A DNA stretch of 46,665 nt from Scatocola faecipullorum. Its GTDB lineage: Bacteria > Pseudomonadota > Alphaproteobacteria > RF32 > CAG-239. Position numbers and translations under genes: made by a program. The notes under the pieces are model-generated. The model made no database searches, was not told the origin of the DNA, and was given only the letters and a program-made list of their open reading frames with translations. Shown one piece after another: positions 1 to 8,368 of the stretch. The stretch's first letter is position 1. The number at the start of each line of letters is the position of its first letter. The DNA is taken from the NCBI GenBank assembly GCA_018714685.1, contig DVNC01000027.1, positions 1 through 46,665 on the forward strand, in the 5' to 3' direction.

Positions 1-1
1 G

Positions 2-460
2 ATTGTCGGCAATGCTTATGCCCAGACCTGCGGTGCTCAGCCATCGTGCTCTGATTTGGGTTACAGTTACACCGGTTCAACTTCAGACTGCGTCGGCCCT
101 GCCCTTAAGTGCCCTTTTAACACCTCCTATTTTAACTGCGTTAAGAAAGCCGACGCTTTGGACAAACTGCAGGCCGACATCGTCACTGCCGCCATGCCGA
201 ATTATAAAACTCTATACAGCAGGGCAACCGGTGTAACTTATACGGCAACCACCAACGGTTTTCTGATTGGAATTGATTATAGAGAAGCGACAGAGGGCGG
301 TTCTGTAGAAATTTGGATTAATAGTTCAATGGTCAGAGTACAAAGGGAACAAACAGACTGGACAAGAAACTCATGGTCTTATCCAATTCAAAAGGGATCA
401 ACATACCGGGTCTCTATAAGCGGCAGTACAGCCAGTTACTATTTTGCCCCTACCATTTAA
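2..460 (+). CDS. Partial Cys-rich exported protein (3' end only)
   Basis: The open frame runs from the window edge to a TAA at 458-460 and gives 152 residues. The true start lies outside the window. The first third carries regularly spaced cysteines (TCGAQPSC, SDCVG, LKCPF, FNC), which suggests a disulphide-bonded extracytoplasmic domain. The rest is rich in Tyr, Thr and Ser, fitting a small beta-rich surface domain, and has no membrane helix. I do not recognise a named family. The 3' half uses AGA and AGG codons and is more AT-rich than the neighbouring genes, a weak hint of different ancestry. A TTG at 56 could be read as a start, but the coding-like frame continues upstream of it. A hairpin follows directly after the stop. 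Confidence 0.6.
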   Translation: MVGNAYAQTCGAQPSCSDLGYSYTGSTSDCVGPALKCPFNTSYFNCVKKADALDKLQADIVTAAMPNYKTLYSRATGVTYTATTNGFLIGIDYREATEGGSVEIWINSSMVRVQREQTDWTRNSWSYPIQKGSTYRVSISGSTASYYFAPTI

Positions 461-468
461 CCGGCAGA

Positions 469-490
469 AAGCCCCTCACATGAGGGGCTT
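469..490 (+). terminator. Hairpin terminator between convergent genes
   Basis: A 10 bp perfect stem (AAGCCCCTCA / TGAGGGGCTT) with a two-base loop sits 8 bases after the stop of the upstream gene. It is followed by ATAATAT rather than a clean T run. It lies between convergent genes and could serve both. Confidence 0.6.
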
Positions 491-499
491 ATAATATAG

Positions 500-1201
500 T
501 TAATAATCTGCACGTTGTTCCGACTGAACTGCCGCATCATTCTGCCGAACATGATAAGCCGCATCATCAGGCGTATCCGTTACTTTCTCTTTCAGATTAT
601 GAGCCCCTTCCTTAGTTGCTTCCCAGGCATCGCCGCTCACTTCCTTGGTTTTATCCCAGGCTTTTCCTGAAACATCTTTAGTCGCCTCCCATGCATCTCC
701 TGATTTTTCGGCAACGGCTTCACCGGCTTTTTTAGTTCCTTCCTTGGTTGCTTCCCAGGCATCGCTGCTCACTTCCTTGGTCTTATCCCAGGCATCGCCT
801 GATTTCTCGGCAATTGCCTCACCGGCTTTTTTGGTTCCTTCCTTGGTTGCTTCCCAGGCATCACTGCTGACTTCCTTGGTCTTATCCCAAGCATTGGCCG
901 CTTTATCGCTCAATGTATTTTCACTCATCATAAATTCTCCTTGTGTTGAATTATAGGCGCCTTGGTTTGAAGATTTTGCCGGAACGGCAACATTTCTGCT
1001 GTCTGATTTTGTATCTTCAACAGCCTTTTTTGTCGTATCGGCAACATCTGCCGCCATATCGGCAGCACCGGACTTCACATCATCGACCACCTGGCCGACG
1101 GTTGTCGTCTCGTTGATGCTTCCTTCAAAAATACCTTTTCCGACCAGATAAATAATGATAATCAAGGCAATATAAAAAATATATTTTAAGATTGTACCCA
1201 T
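500..1201 (-). CDS. Membrane-anchored LEA-like repeat protein
   Basis: The 233-residue protein has one N-terminal membrane helix (about residues 5-24), a polar linker (25-90) and a long repetitive amphipathic region (about 95-215). That region is built from 11-residue units with Ala, Trp, Lys and Glu at fixed positions (for example AWDKTKEVSSD, AWEATKEGTKK). Such repeats resemble LEA/apolipoprotein-type helices linked to stress or membrane-surface protection. The family resemblance is by pattern only. The start at 1201 has a good Shine-Dalgarno (AAAGGAG). A second strong ribosome site lies inside the frame before residue 91 (Met-Met-Ser-Glu), so a soluble 143-residue form may also be made, or two genes may have fused. 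It appears to be monocistronic. Confidence 0.75.
   Translation of the reverse strand: MGTILKYIFYIALIIIIYLVGKGIFEGSINETTTVGQVVDDVKSGAADMAADVADTTKKAVEDTKSDSRNVAVPAKSSNQGAYNSTQGEFMMSENTLSDKAANAWDKTKEVSSDAWEATKEGTKKAGEAIAEKSGDAWDKTKEVSSDAWEATKEGTKKAGEAVAEKSGDAWEATKDVSGKAWDKTKEVSGDAWEATKEGAHNLKEKVTDTPDDAAYHVRQNDAAVQSEQRADY
610..900. repeat. 33/99-bp tandem coding repeats
   Basis: The segment CTTCCCAGGC recurs at 619, 751 and 850, giving spacings of 132 and 99 bases, which are multiples of 33. The repeats encode the 11-residue helical units of the LEA-like protein and stay in frame. They are prone to copy-number change by slippage. Confidence 0.8.
929..942 (-). promoter_or_regulatory. Internal ribosome binding site and start codon
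   Basis: On the minus strand AAGGAG (937-942) stands five bases before ATG (929-931), which is followed by a second ATG. Both are in frame with the longer gene. Sequence and spacing are as good as at the annotated start, so translation may begin here and skip the membrane helix. Confidence 0.55.
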
Positions 1202-1278
1202 GAGTAATCTCCTTTAACAATTGTTACGTTAAGGGAAATAATCACCTTACGGTCTTTTTCAATTACACATCTCGGCTA

Positions 1279-1306
1279 TAAAAAAAGCCTCTCCCAAAGG
1301 AGAGGC
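1279..1306 (-). terminator. Rho-independent terminator of the TPR gene
   Basis: On the minus strand an 8 bp stem GCCTCTCC/GGAGAGGC with a four-base loop is followed by a run of seven or eight T. It lies about 20 bases after the stop of the TPR gene. Confidence 0.85.
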
Positions 1307-1324
1307 CGGCAATTTAAGAAGAGA

Positions 1325-2329
1325 TTAAAAAACACCGTCACCGGAGGCATCGGAAGTTGCAACACTTCCTGCTGCCGGGGCGCCGGCTGCAGAAGATGCG
1401 CCACCCGGAACAATCTCCGGCAATGCACCAATGGCTTTTTTGCGTTTCAATTTATTGACAAACTTAATTGAGCGCTGGGCATCCCATTTCTTTTTGCCCT
1501 CTTCACGCTGAAAGATTTGTTTATAAACCTCAATAGCCTGATCAAATTCCGACAACTTGGTCAGACAAGAGGCCAAACCGTCATATAATTTATGGTGATA
1601 ATTGTTATTAATCAGCATCTGGGCTTTTTTATAGCACTTCAGGGCATCATTAAACTTCAGCATTTTCTGATAAACGAAACCGATGCTGATCCAAGCCTGA
1701 ATTTCCCGGCTGTCGATATTCAAAATTTTAGTAAAACATTTCAGAGCCGAATTATTATCACCCATCAACTGATAGGTAACCCCGACCCCGTTCCAGGCCT
1801 TAATATTGGATTTGTCGTTGGCCAAAACCTTTTTAAAGAAAGAAATCGCCCGGTCATACTGCTTAAGCTTTTGTAACGTTACGGCAATTGACAGCAGCGT
1901 CTGCGGATGCTTATTGTCAATTTTAATCGCCTGCTCCAGAACATCCAGAGCTTCTTTGTAAGAGAACATATGCTGCAAAGCGATTGCCTTGCCGTTCAGG
2001 GCTTCCAGAGAGGTCTGGTCAACCGCCACGGCCTGATCGAAACAGGCAATTGCATCCTTATATAATCCGCGCATGCTTAAAGTAACGCCTTTGTTATTTA
2101 AAACTTCGACGGACTGCGGATTCATCTGTAAAGCCTTATCGAAACACTCGACAGCTTCGGTATAACGGCTCATCTTCTGAAAAGCAAACCCCTTACTGTT
2201 TAATGCTTTCCATGACTTGGGCTGCTCTGCAATCGCTTCGTCAAACTGGGCGATTGCTTCTTTATACATGCCCTGATCGAGCAATTCTTGCCCTCTTTTA
2301 TAAGCACTGTTTTCATTTGATTTAACCAT
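1325..2329 (-). CDS. TPR-repeat protein
   Basis: The 334 residues consist of about eight tetratricopeptide repeats (residues 8-285). The TPR signature is visible as repeated Gly, Tyr/Phe, Ala and Ala-Leu positions, for example GQELLDQGMYKEAIAQFDEA. The C-terminal 40 residues are low-complexity Ala/Gly/Ser. There is no signal peptide, so a cytoplasmic scaffold is expected. It is the last gene of the minus-strand run TPR - MoxR - DUF58 - TPR, 97 bases after the DUF58 gene. TPR proteins often accompany MoxR/DUF58 pairs in Bat-type clusters, where their biochemical role is not settled. A terminator follows. The partner cannot be deduced from sequence. Confidence 0.85.
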   Translation of the reverse strand: MVKSNENSAYKRGQELLDQGMYKEAIAQFDEAIAEQPKSWKALNSKGFAFQKMSRYTEAVECFDKALQMNPQSVEVLNNKGVTLSMRGLYKDAIACFDQAVAVDQTSLEALNGKAIALQHMFSYKEALDVLEQAIKIDNKHPQTLLSIAVTLQKLKQYDRAISFFKKVLANDKSNIKAWNGVGVTYQLMGDNNSALKCFTKILNIDSREIQAWISIGFVYQKMLKFNDALKCYKKAQMLINNNYHHKLYDGLASCLTKLSEFDQAIEVYKQIFQREEGKKKWDAQRSIKFVNKLKRKKAIGALPEIVPGGASSAAGAPAAGSVATSDASGDGVF

Positions 2330-2426
2330 ATTTTTTCTCTTCTCAAATTATAGTTACAAAATAATTCAGTGTTGAAACTACCATTTCTCAGAGAATTTGT
2401 CAAGATTCCCCGCAAAAAAATCCCGC

Positions 2427-3374
2427 TCAGCCTATTCTCAACTGCTTATGCAGGGGAATATCCGTCCGTATCTCCACGCAGCGAATGCCGAACTGACGGC
2501 AAAAAGTCTCAATCCGACGGCGTTTTTCTTTAAAATAGGCCTTATATTCTTTCTGAAAATATTTGGAACGGGAATCAAAAATAACTCTTTCGCCGGCATT
2601 CTCCGCCATATATTCACCCGCCGGCGGCGGCAGCTCTTCCAAAACGTCAAACACGTTTAAAACATAAACCCTCGCCTTGCGGGACAAAGCCGCCAGCATT
2701 TTTTTCACCTCGTCGTCAAATGCCGAAAAATCGCTGATAACAAAAACCGATGCCTGACTCTTGATATTCTGCTGCAAAAGTTGCAGCGCTTTGGCAAAAG
2801 AGTTTTTCTCCGCTGTCCCCCGCAGAATTTTCCGGGTAGTTTCGCTGATTTTCTTTAACATAACCATCATATTCGCCCGGTTGTTCTGCGGCTTAAAAAA
2901 CAAACTCTCCGCACCGTCAAAAACCAAACAGCCGAAGCGGTCTTTGTTCTCCAAACTCATCCAACCCAGCAAAGCGGCAATTTTCGCCGCCGCAACCGAC
3001 TTCAGCTCATGCCTCGTCCCGAACACCATTTGCGGCGACAAATCCAGCAAAGCATAAATCTCCCGGTCGCGCTCCTCCGCATATAATTTCGTAAAAGGCT
3101 GTTCTTTGCGTGCCGTTACCCGCCAGTCAATATCACGGACATCGTCGCCGTAAGTATAGCTACGGATTTCCTCCAGCTCCATTCCCCGCCCTTTAAAGGC
3201 CGATTTAACATCCCCGGCCATGGAAGAAAACGTCTTTGACTGCCCCAGCTGCCGCAAATAGGCAACATACTGCCTCTGTTCAATCAACTCGTCCAAACTG
3301 GCAAACAGCCCGTTGCCGCCCAGTTCCGGAGCAACTCGACCAAAAAACCTGGTTATATGCTTCAAACGTTTCAT
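2427..3374 (-). CDS. DUF58 domain protein
   Basis: The 315-residue protein is of DUF58 type. The characteristic block is GRGMELEEIRSYTYGDDVRDIDWRV (about residues 62-86, quoted here only to locate it), including the RxYxxGDDxRxIDW core. A von Willebrand A-like fold follows, with the strand ALLDLSP in place of a perfect DxSxS metal site. DUF58 genes nearly always lie beside moxR genes and are thought to work with that ATPase, perhaps in chaperone-like assembly or envelope stress. Here moxR lies upstream across a 123-base gap that contains inverted repeats. There are no transmembrane helices, so the protein should be cytoplasmic. The ribosome site is weak (ACAGG). Confidence 0.85.
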   Translation of the reverse strand: MKRLKHITRFFGRVAPELGGNGLFASLDELIEQRQYVAYLRQLGQSKTFSSMAGDVKSAFKGRGMELEEIRSYTYGDDVRDIDWRVTARKEQPFTKLYAEERDREIYALLDLSPQMVFGTRHELKSVAAAKIAALLGWMSLENKDRFGCLVFDGAESLFFKPQNNRANMMVMLKKISETTRKILRGTAEKNSFAKALQLLQQNIKSQASVFVISDFSAFDDEVKKMLAALSRKARVYVLNVFDVLEELPPPAGEYMAENAGERVIFDSRSKYFQKEYKAYFKEKRRRIETFCRQFGIRCVEIRTDIPLHKQLRIG

Positions 3375-3415
3375 TGGTTTACCTGTCTAATTTATCTGCG
3401 AGTTTGATAATCGGA

Positions 3416-3459
3416 TGCACTATCGCCGGAATTTGAGTGCACACCGTACAACTCAGTAC
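3416..3459. repeat. Inverted repeats in the moxR-DUF58 gap
   Basis: TGCACT (3416-3421) and AGTGCA (3436-3441) form an inverted repeat with a 14-base spacer, and two GTAC palindromes follow at 3446 and 3456. The 123-base gap is unusual inside an otherwise tight gene run. It may hold an internal promoter or an RNA-processing hairpin. Confidence 0.35.
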
Positions 3460-3497
3460 ATAAGCACCAGCGATATGACACCTGATTAACAAGCTCT

Positions 3498-4460
3498 CTA
3501 CGGAAGGGGAACGATGCGTAGAAGCGCCTCAATAATCCCGTCTGCCGTCACACCTTCTGCCTGTGCTTCAAAACTCAAAATAATTCGGTGGCGCAAAATA
3601 TCATATATCACCGCATGAATATCTTCGGGGGTAACAAAATCGCGTCCGTCAATCCAGGCATTGATTTTGGCACAGCGGTCAAGCGCTATCGTCGCGCGCG
3701 GACTGGCGCCGTAAAGCACCTGCCCGGCCAGTTTGGCGTCGTATTTTTCGGGATGACGGGTTGCCACAATCAGCTGAACCAGATATTCTTCAATCGCTTC
3801 GCTCATATGAACATTCAATACGGCCTGCCGCGCGGCCAAAATATCTTCCACCGTCAGCGGATTGAACTTCGCCGCCGGAGCTTTGGCCACTTCCCCGCGC
3901 ACCAGCTGCAAAATCTTTTTCTCCGATTCGGCATCCGGCTGGTCAATTTTGATAAACATCAGAAAACGGTCAAGCTGAGCTTCCGGCAGATTATAGGTGC
4001 CCTCATGCTCAATCGGGTTTTGTGTCGCCATAACCATAAACAGCTCCGGCAGCAGATATTTTTTGCCGCCGACGCTGACCTGACGCTCGGCCATTGCCTC
4101 CAGCAAAGCCGACTGCACTTTGGCCGGCGCACGGTTAATCTCATCAGCCAAAATCAAATTGGCAAAAATCGGACCTTTCCGAAATTCAAACTCGCCTTTG
4201 GCCGCTACATAAATTTCGCTGCCGGTAATATCCGACGGCAGCAGATCCGGTGTAAACTGAATTCGGTTATAGCGAGAGGTTATACACTCGGCCAGCGTTT
4301 TAATCGCCTTGGTTTTAGCCAGGCCAGGCGCACCTTCCACCAAAGCGTGACCATCCGCCAGCAGGGTAATAATCAGCTTGCGCACCAGTTCTTCCTGCCC
4401 GATGATTTTGGTTTCCAGATAATTCTTCAGTTCAATGATTCTTGCTTTGCTGTCAGCCAT
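3498..4460 (-). CDS. MoxR-family AAA+ ATPase
   Basis: The 320-residue protein is of the usual MoxR length. Walker A is GAPGLAKT (43-50), Walker B is ILADEINRA (103-111) and sensor 1 is MATQNP (144-149). The MoxR-typical stretch PEAQLDRF follows, as does a C-terminal helical lid with SPRATIAL. MoxR ATPases are cytoplasmic chaperone-like machines that act with DUF58 and vWA proteins. The DUF58 gene is next downstream and a TPR gene lies 15 bases upstream, supporting one transcription unit. The vWA BatA/BatB partners are not in this window, so the cluster is reduced. The client protein is unknown. Confidence 0.92.
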   Translation of the reverse strand: MADSKARIIELKNYLETKIIGQEELVRKLIITLLADGHALVEGAPGLAKTKAIKTLAECITSRYNRIQFTPDLLPSDITGSEIYVAAKGEFEFRKGPIFANLILADEINRAPAKVQSALLEAMAERQVSVGGKKYLLPELFMVMATQNPIEHEGTYNLPEAQLDRFLMFIKIDQPDAESEKKILQLVRGEVAKAPAAKFNPLTVEDILAARQAVLNVHMSEAIEEYLVQLIVATRHPEKYDAKLAGQVLYGASPRATIALDRCAKINAWIDGRDFVTPEDIHAVIYDILRHRIILSFEAQAEGVTADGIIEALLRIVPLP

Positions 4461-4475
4461 CCCACAACCTCTCTG

Positions 4476-5417
4476 TTACAATGTTGAAATACGGTTCAGA
4501 AAATCGTGATACTCGTCCAGAACCGCCCGCTTCATCGTTTCGTTTTCCAAGAAATCAAACAGTTCTATTGAACGCTTATAATGAATCTTCGCCCGTTCAA
4601 AATCACCCTGCTCCTGATTAAAAGCTTCCACCCGTGCCAGATAAAGCAAAGCCTCCGCCTCGGCAAAATGATGCGACACTTTGCCATACAGGTAAACAGA
4701 CTTCATCAGTGCTTTGCGTGCGTTCGGAATATCGCGGATAATATAGCGCAGACAGCCGATTGCCGACAATGCGCTGGCCTCGCCGAGCAAATCGCCGTTT
4801 TCACGATACAAATCGCGGCAGCGTTCCAGCAAATCATGCGCCACGTCATAATTTTTAAACTTCATTTCCAACCGCGCCATCGCCCGCAAGGTGGCCGCTT
4901 CTTTCAGGGTTGTACCGTCCTGGTTGAACAAATCCGCCGCCAGACGATACTTTTCCAGCGCCTGTTGTTCTTTATTATTCAGCAGGCAAATATATGCTTC
5001 CTGCTCATAAGCATCGCCCAGCAGATTCTTATTATCTGTCGCGGCCGTCACTTCCTGAGCTTTTTTGATGGTTTGCAAAGCCTTTTCATCCTCGCCGCTG
5101 GCTGTCTGCACCTTGGAAAGCTTAATCAGGGCTTCGCCGTACGTATTCTGCCCGTCAATATAATTTTCCACCAGCGCCGTCGATTGTCTCAGGGCTTTTT
5201 CCGCCTCCTTATAATTGTCCAGACTCAGCTCCAGTTCGCCCAAACGGGAATAAACAAAGGCTTCCCCTTCCGTATCGCCTGTTTTGTGATACAAATCGGC
5301 GGCATAGAGATATTTCTTCCGCGCTTCGTCATATTGGCCGCCGTGCCAACAATCATCGCCGGCTTGAAACATTTTGGAGGCTTCGGTTACAAATTCGCCG
5401 TTATTAGTCCTAGGCAT
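4476..5417 (-). CDS. TPR-repeat protein upstream of moxR
   Basis: The 313-residue protein is almost wholly helical, with about seven TPR-like units, such as GQYDEARKKYLYAADLYHKTGD near the N terminus (residues 25-46) and further copies to about residue 300. No signal peptide or membrane helix is seen. The ATG at 5417 is preceded by a strong AAGGAG. It is the first gene of the minus-strand run and ends 15 bases before moxR. Its promoter must lie in the 80-base space shared with the divergent helicase gene, where AT-rich TATATAAT-like stretches occur. It probably acts as an adaptor for the MoxR system. That role is inferred from position only. Confidence 0.82.
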   Translation of the reverse strand: MPRTNNGEFVTEASKMFQAGDDCWHGGQYDEARKKYLYAADLYHKTGDTEGEAFVYSRLGELELSLDNYKEAEKALRQSTALVENYIDGQNTYGEALIKLSKVQTASGEDEKALQTIKKAQEVTAATDNKNLLGDAYEQEAYICLLNNKEQQALEKYRLAADLFNQDGTTLKEAATLRAMARLEMKFKNYDVAHDLLERCRDLYRENGDLLGEASALSAIGCLRYIIRDIPNARKALMKSVYLYGKVSHHFAEAEALLYLARVEAFNQEQGDFERAKIHYKRSIELFDFLENETMKRAVLDEYHDFLNRISTL

Positions 5418-5497
5418 AATTCAAAAAACTCCTTTGCAATCATCTCAATATTATTATATATATGGGCTAAAGATGAAAAAAACAAGAAGTAAAACTC

Positions 5498-7825
5498 ATG
5501 GACGACATATTCGATTTGGATGAAACCGGCGCCGCGCCGGTTTACAATAATACGGCGGCTTTAATGCCGACTTTCGCCTGGCTTGACCAGTTAAATCCGG
5601 AGCAGAAGCTTGCGGTGCAGACCACCGAAGGTCCGGTTCTGGTTCTGTCAGGTGCCGGCACCGGCAAAACCAAAGTGCTCACCACCCGCCTGGCTTATAT
5701 CCTCGCCAACATGAAAGCCAACCCCTGGAACTGCCTGGTCGTCACCTTTACCAACCGTGCCGCCCGCGAAATGAAAGAACGCGTGCAGAAAATGATCGGC
5801 GACGTGGCCAACTCCGTCTGGCTCGGCACCTTTCACAGCATCTGCGTCAAAATTCTGCGCAACCACGCCGAACTGGTCGGCCTCCGTTCCAATTTTACCA
5901 TTCTGGACACTGACGACCAAAAACGCGTCGTCAAACAGATTTGCGAAACCATGGGCGTTGACGACAAAAAATACCCGCCTCAGGCAATTATTGACCGTAT
6001 CCAGCGTTGGAAGGACAAAGGCCTGACCGTTGAAAAACTGCAAAACGAATATAAGTCCAACGTGCTGACTGAAGTCTATCAGCGTTATCAGCAGCGCCTG
6101 CTTGAACTGAACTGCGTCGATTTCGGCGACATTCTGCTTTATGCCCTGAATATTCTGCTGTCCAACGCCGATGTGCTTGAAACTTACCAGAACCGTTTCA
6201 AATACATTATGGTTGACGAGTACCAAGATACCAACGTTACTCAGTATCTGTTTCTGCGCCTGCTGTCTCAGAAAAGCCGCAACCTTTGCTGCGTCGGCGA
6301 TGACGACCAGTCGATTTATTCCTGGCGCGGAGCCGAAATCGAAAACATTCTCCGCTTTGAAAAAGATTTTTCCGACTGCAAAACCATCCGTCTCGAACGC
6401 AACTACCGCTCGACCGCCAACATTCTGGCGGCAGCCTCCTCACTCATCAGCCACAACGAAGGACGGCTCGGCAAAACCTTAAAAGTGGCCGAGAACAGCC
6501 CGGCCATGAACTGTGACAATACCAAAATCAAAGTCATCAGTGTTTACAGCGGCGAAGACGAAGCGAAATATGTCGTTGAGGAAATCGAAGCCCAAAAACG
6601 CCGGGGCAACGATTATTCGCAAATGGCCGTCCTCGTACGCACGGCTTTCCAAACCCGGGAATTTGAAGAAAAGTTTATTGCCGAAGCTATCCCCTATCAG
6701 GTTATCGGCGGTCCCAAATTCTATGAACGTGCCGAAATTCGCGACGCTCTGGCTTATTTTCGTGTTGTTTTGCAGCCACACGACGATCTGGCCTTTGAGC
6801 GCATTATCAACAAGCCGGCCCGGGGTATCGGAGCCAAAACCATTGAAAAATTTCGCGACACGGCCCGCAGCAACGGCATTTCGCTCTATATGGCGGTTGA
6901 AAAAATGGTCAACGACGGCACACTCACCGGCAAAGCCAAAACCAATATGGCTGACCTGATTGACAAGTTTAACCAGTGGCGTCAGGCCATGCAGGCCATT
7001 ACCCCCGACGACCTGGCTACCCAGATTCTCGAAGATTCCGGCTATATTGAAATGCTCAAACTCGACAACTCGGTAGAGGCGCCCGGCCGGCTGGAAAACC
7101 TGAAAGAACTTATCAGCGTTTTGAGCGACCATGAAAAATATCCGACTTTGGCCGAATTTCTTGAACATGTCAGCTTGGTCATGGATAATGATGACGCTTT
7201 GGATACCAACAAAGTCATGCTGATTACCCTTCACTCGGCCAAAGGCCTGGAATTTGACATTGTCTTTCTGCCCGGCTGGGAAGAAGGCCTGTTTCCCCAC
7301 CAGCGCAGTCTGGACGAAGGCGGCACCTCGGCTCTGGAAGAAGAACGCCGTCTTGCTTATGTGGCTATCACCCGGGCCAAAAAACAGCTTTATATTCTGA
7401 CAGCATTGAATCGCCGGGTTTACGGCCAGTGGCAGAACAATATTCCCTCCCGTTTCATTAACGAGCTTCCGCCCGCCAATATTGAAATCTGCAATAACGT
7501 GAATAACTTTTATACCGGCAGCTGCGGCGGAAATTACGGAAACCGGTATGGCAGTTCTTATGACAGCGGTTCCTCTTACCGCCCGTGGTATGCAGCCAAA
7601 AGAAACAACGCGCAACGGGAGGAATACAATGACGGCAATCGCTTTAGCTATACCCGCGAGCCTGATTATCATCGGCCTGCTGCTTCAAATATAATCGGCA
7701 CTAAGGTTTATCACCAGACTTTCGGCTATGGCAAAGTCATCGCTGCCGAAGGCAATAAGCTGGAAATCATGTTCGATAACTACGGGCATAAAAAACTTCA
7801 TAAGGACTATGTCACCAAAGTATAA
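5498..7825 (+). CDS. uvrD: UvrD/PcrA-type superfamily 1 DNA helicase
   Basis: The 775-residue protein has the full SF1A motif set. Walker A is GAGTGKT (52-58), motif Ia is TFTNRAAREM, motif II is DEYQDT (about 239), motif III is DDDQSIYSWRGA (about 267-278), motif IV is ERNYRST, motif V is TLHSAKGLEF (about 576) and motif VI is YVAITRAKK (about 620). The C terminus (735-775) carries the PcrA/UvrD small domain, GTKVYHQTFGYGKV onward. The protein unwinds DNA 3' to 5' in nucleotide-excision and mismatch repair and removes RecA or blocked polymerases. The start is chosen at ATG 5498, with a weak AAGAAG site. A glycine- and serine-rich linker near residues 675-705 is variable in the family. Whether it is UvrD or PcrA by name cannot be decided from sequence. 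Confidence 0.95.
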   Translation: MDDIFDLDETGAAPVYNNTAALMPTFAWLDQLNPEQKLAVQTTEGPVLVLSGAGTGKTKVLTTRLAYILANMKANPWNCLVVTFTNRAAREMKERVQKMIGDVANSVWLGTFHSICVKILRNHAELVGLRSNFTILDTDDQKRVVKQICETMGVDDKKYPPQAIIDRIQRWKDKGLTVEKLQNEYKSNVLTEVYQRYQQRLLELNCVDFGDILLYALNILLSNADVLETYQNRFKYIMVDEYQDTNVTQYLFLRLLSQKSRNLCCVGDDDQSIYSWRGAEIENILRFEKDFSDCKTIRLERNYRSTANILAAASSLISHNEGRLGKTLKVAENSPAMNCDNTKIKVISVYSGEDEAKYVVEEIEAQKRRGNDYSQMAVLVRTAFQTREFEEKFIAEAIPYQVIGGPKFYERAEIRDALAYFRVVLQPHDDLAFERIINKPARGIGAKTIEKFRDTARSNGISLYMAVEKMVNDGTLTGKAKTNMADLIDKFNQWRQAMQAITPDDLATQILEDSGYIEMLKLDNSVEAPGRLENLKELISVLSDHEKYPTLAEFLEHVSLVMDNDDALDTNKVMLITLHSAKGLEFDIVFLPGWEEGLFPHQRSLDEGGTSALEEERRLAYVAITRAKKQLYILTALNRRVYGQWQNNIPSRFINELPPANIEICNNVNNFYTGSCGGNYGNRYGSSYDSGSSYRPWYAAKRNNAQREEYNDGNRFSYTREPDYHRPAASNIIGTKVYHQTFGYGKVIAAEGNKLEIMFDNYGHKKLHKDYVTKV

Positions 7826-7884
7826 TATCCTTTGTCGCCGTAATCCGCGACAAGAAAACCGTATCAAATGGAAAGGACTAACTC

Positions 7885-8310
7885 ATGCCCGGTCAGGTTA
7901 AAGTCGGCGTCGGTCTCTACATATTAAATAACCGTAACCAGCTGCTTCTGGGGCTGCGCCGGGGCGCACACGGCGCAGGAACCTGGTGCGCTCCCGGAGG
8001 ACATCTCGAATTCGGCGAAAGCTTTGAACAGGCTGCCGTTCGCGAGGCTCTGGAAGAAACCGGCCTGAAAATAGCCCCTGACACCGTCAAAGTCGCCGGT
8101 GTCACCAACGACATTTTTTCCGCAGAAAACAAACATTACATTACCGTCCAGTTGGTAACCGAATGCCCGGTCAACGCCGCGCCTCACCTGACGGAACCTG
8201 AAAAATGCAGCGAATGGCGCTGGTTTGATCTTGATAATCTGCCGGAAAACTTGTTCATTCCCACTCGCAATTTTTTGCGAAACCACAATTTATCACCGTC
8301 ATCTATTTAA
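7885..8310 (+). CDS. Nudix hydrolase
   Basis: The 141-residue protein carries a complete Nudix box: GGHLEFGESFEQA (38-50) leads into REALEETGL (53-61), with the metal-binding Glu residues in place. The AGTWCAPGG stretch before it and the overall size resemble small nucleotide-pyrophosphatase Nudix enzymes of the NUDT15/MutT-like type. It would hydrolyse a nucleoside diphosphate linked to another group, possibly oxidised or deoxy nucleotides, in the cytoplasm. The substrate cannot be read from sequence. It lies 59 bases after the helicase gene, with an AAAGGA site before the ATG, and may be co-transcribed with it, consistent with a DNA or nucleotide sanitation role. Confidence 0.88.
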   Translation: MPGQVKVGVGLYILNNRNQLLLGLRRGAHGAGTWCAPGGHLEFGESFEQAAVREALEETGLKIAPDTVKVAGVTNDIFSAENKHYITVQLVTECPVNAAPHLTEPEKCSEWRWFDLDNLPENLFIPTRNFLRNHNLSPSSI

Positions 8311-8368
8311 AACCGCAGTTTTGACATTACATATTTTTCCGTATCACTTAAACAAGCGGAGAAATACC

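Noticed and set aside
610..900. Repeat array resembling CRISPR
   Set aside because: The repeats are in-frame multiples of 33 bases inside a coding gene, with no unique spacers.
4581..5492. Long open frame antisense to the TPR gene
   Set aside because: It lies opposite a clear TPR gene, its translation has no recognisable motif, and no ribosome site precedes it. Similar antisense frames opposite uvrD (6479-7672), the AlgJ-like gene (32393-33481) and nagA (43869-44645) are rejected for the same reason.
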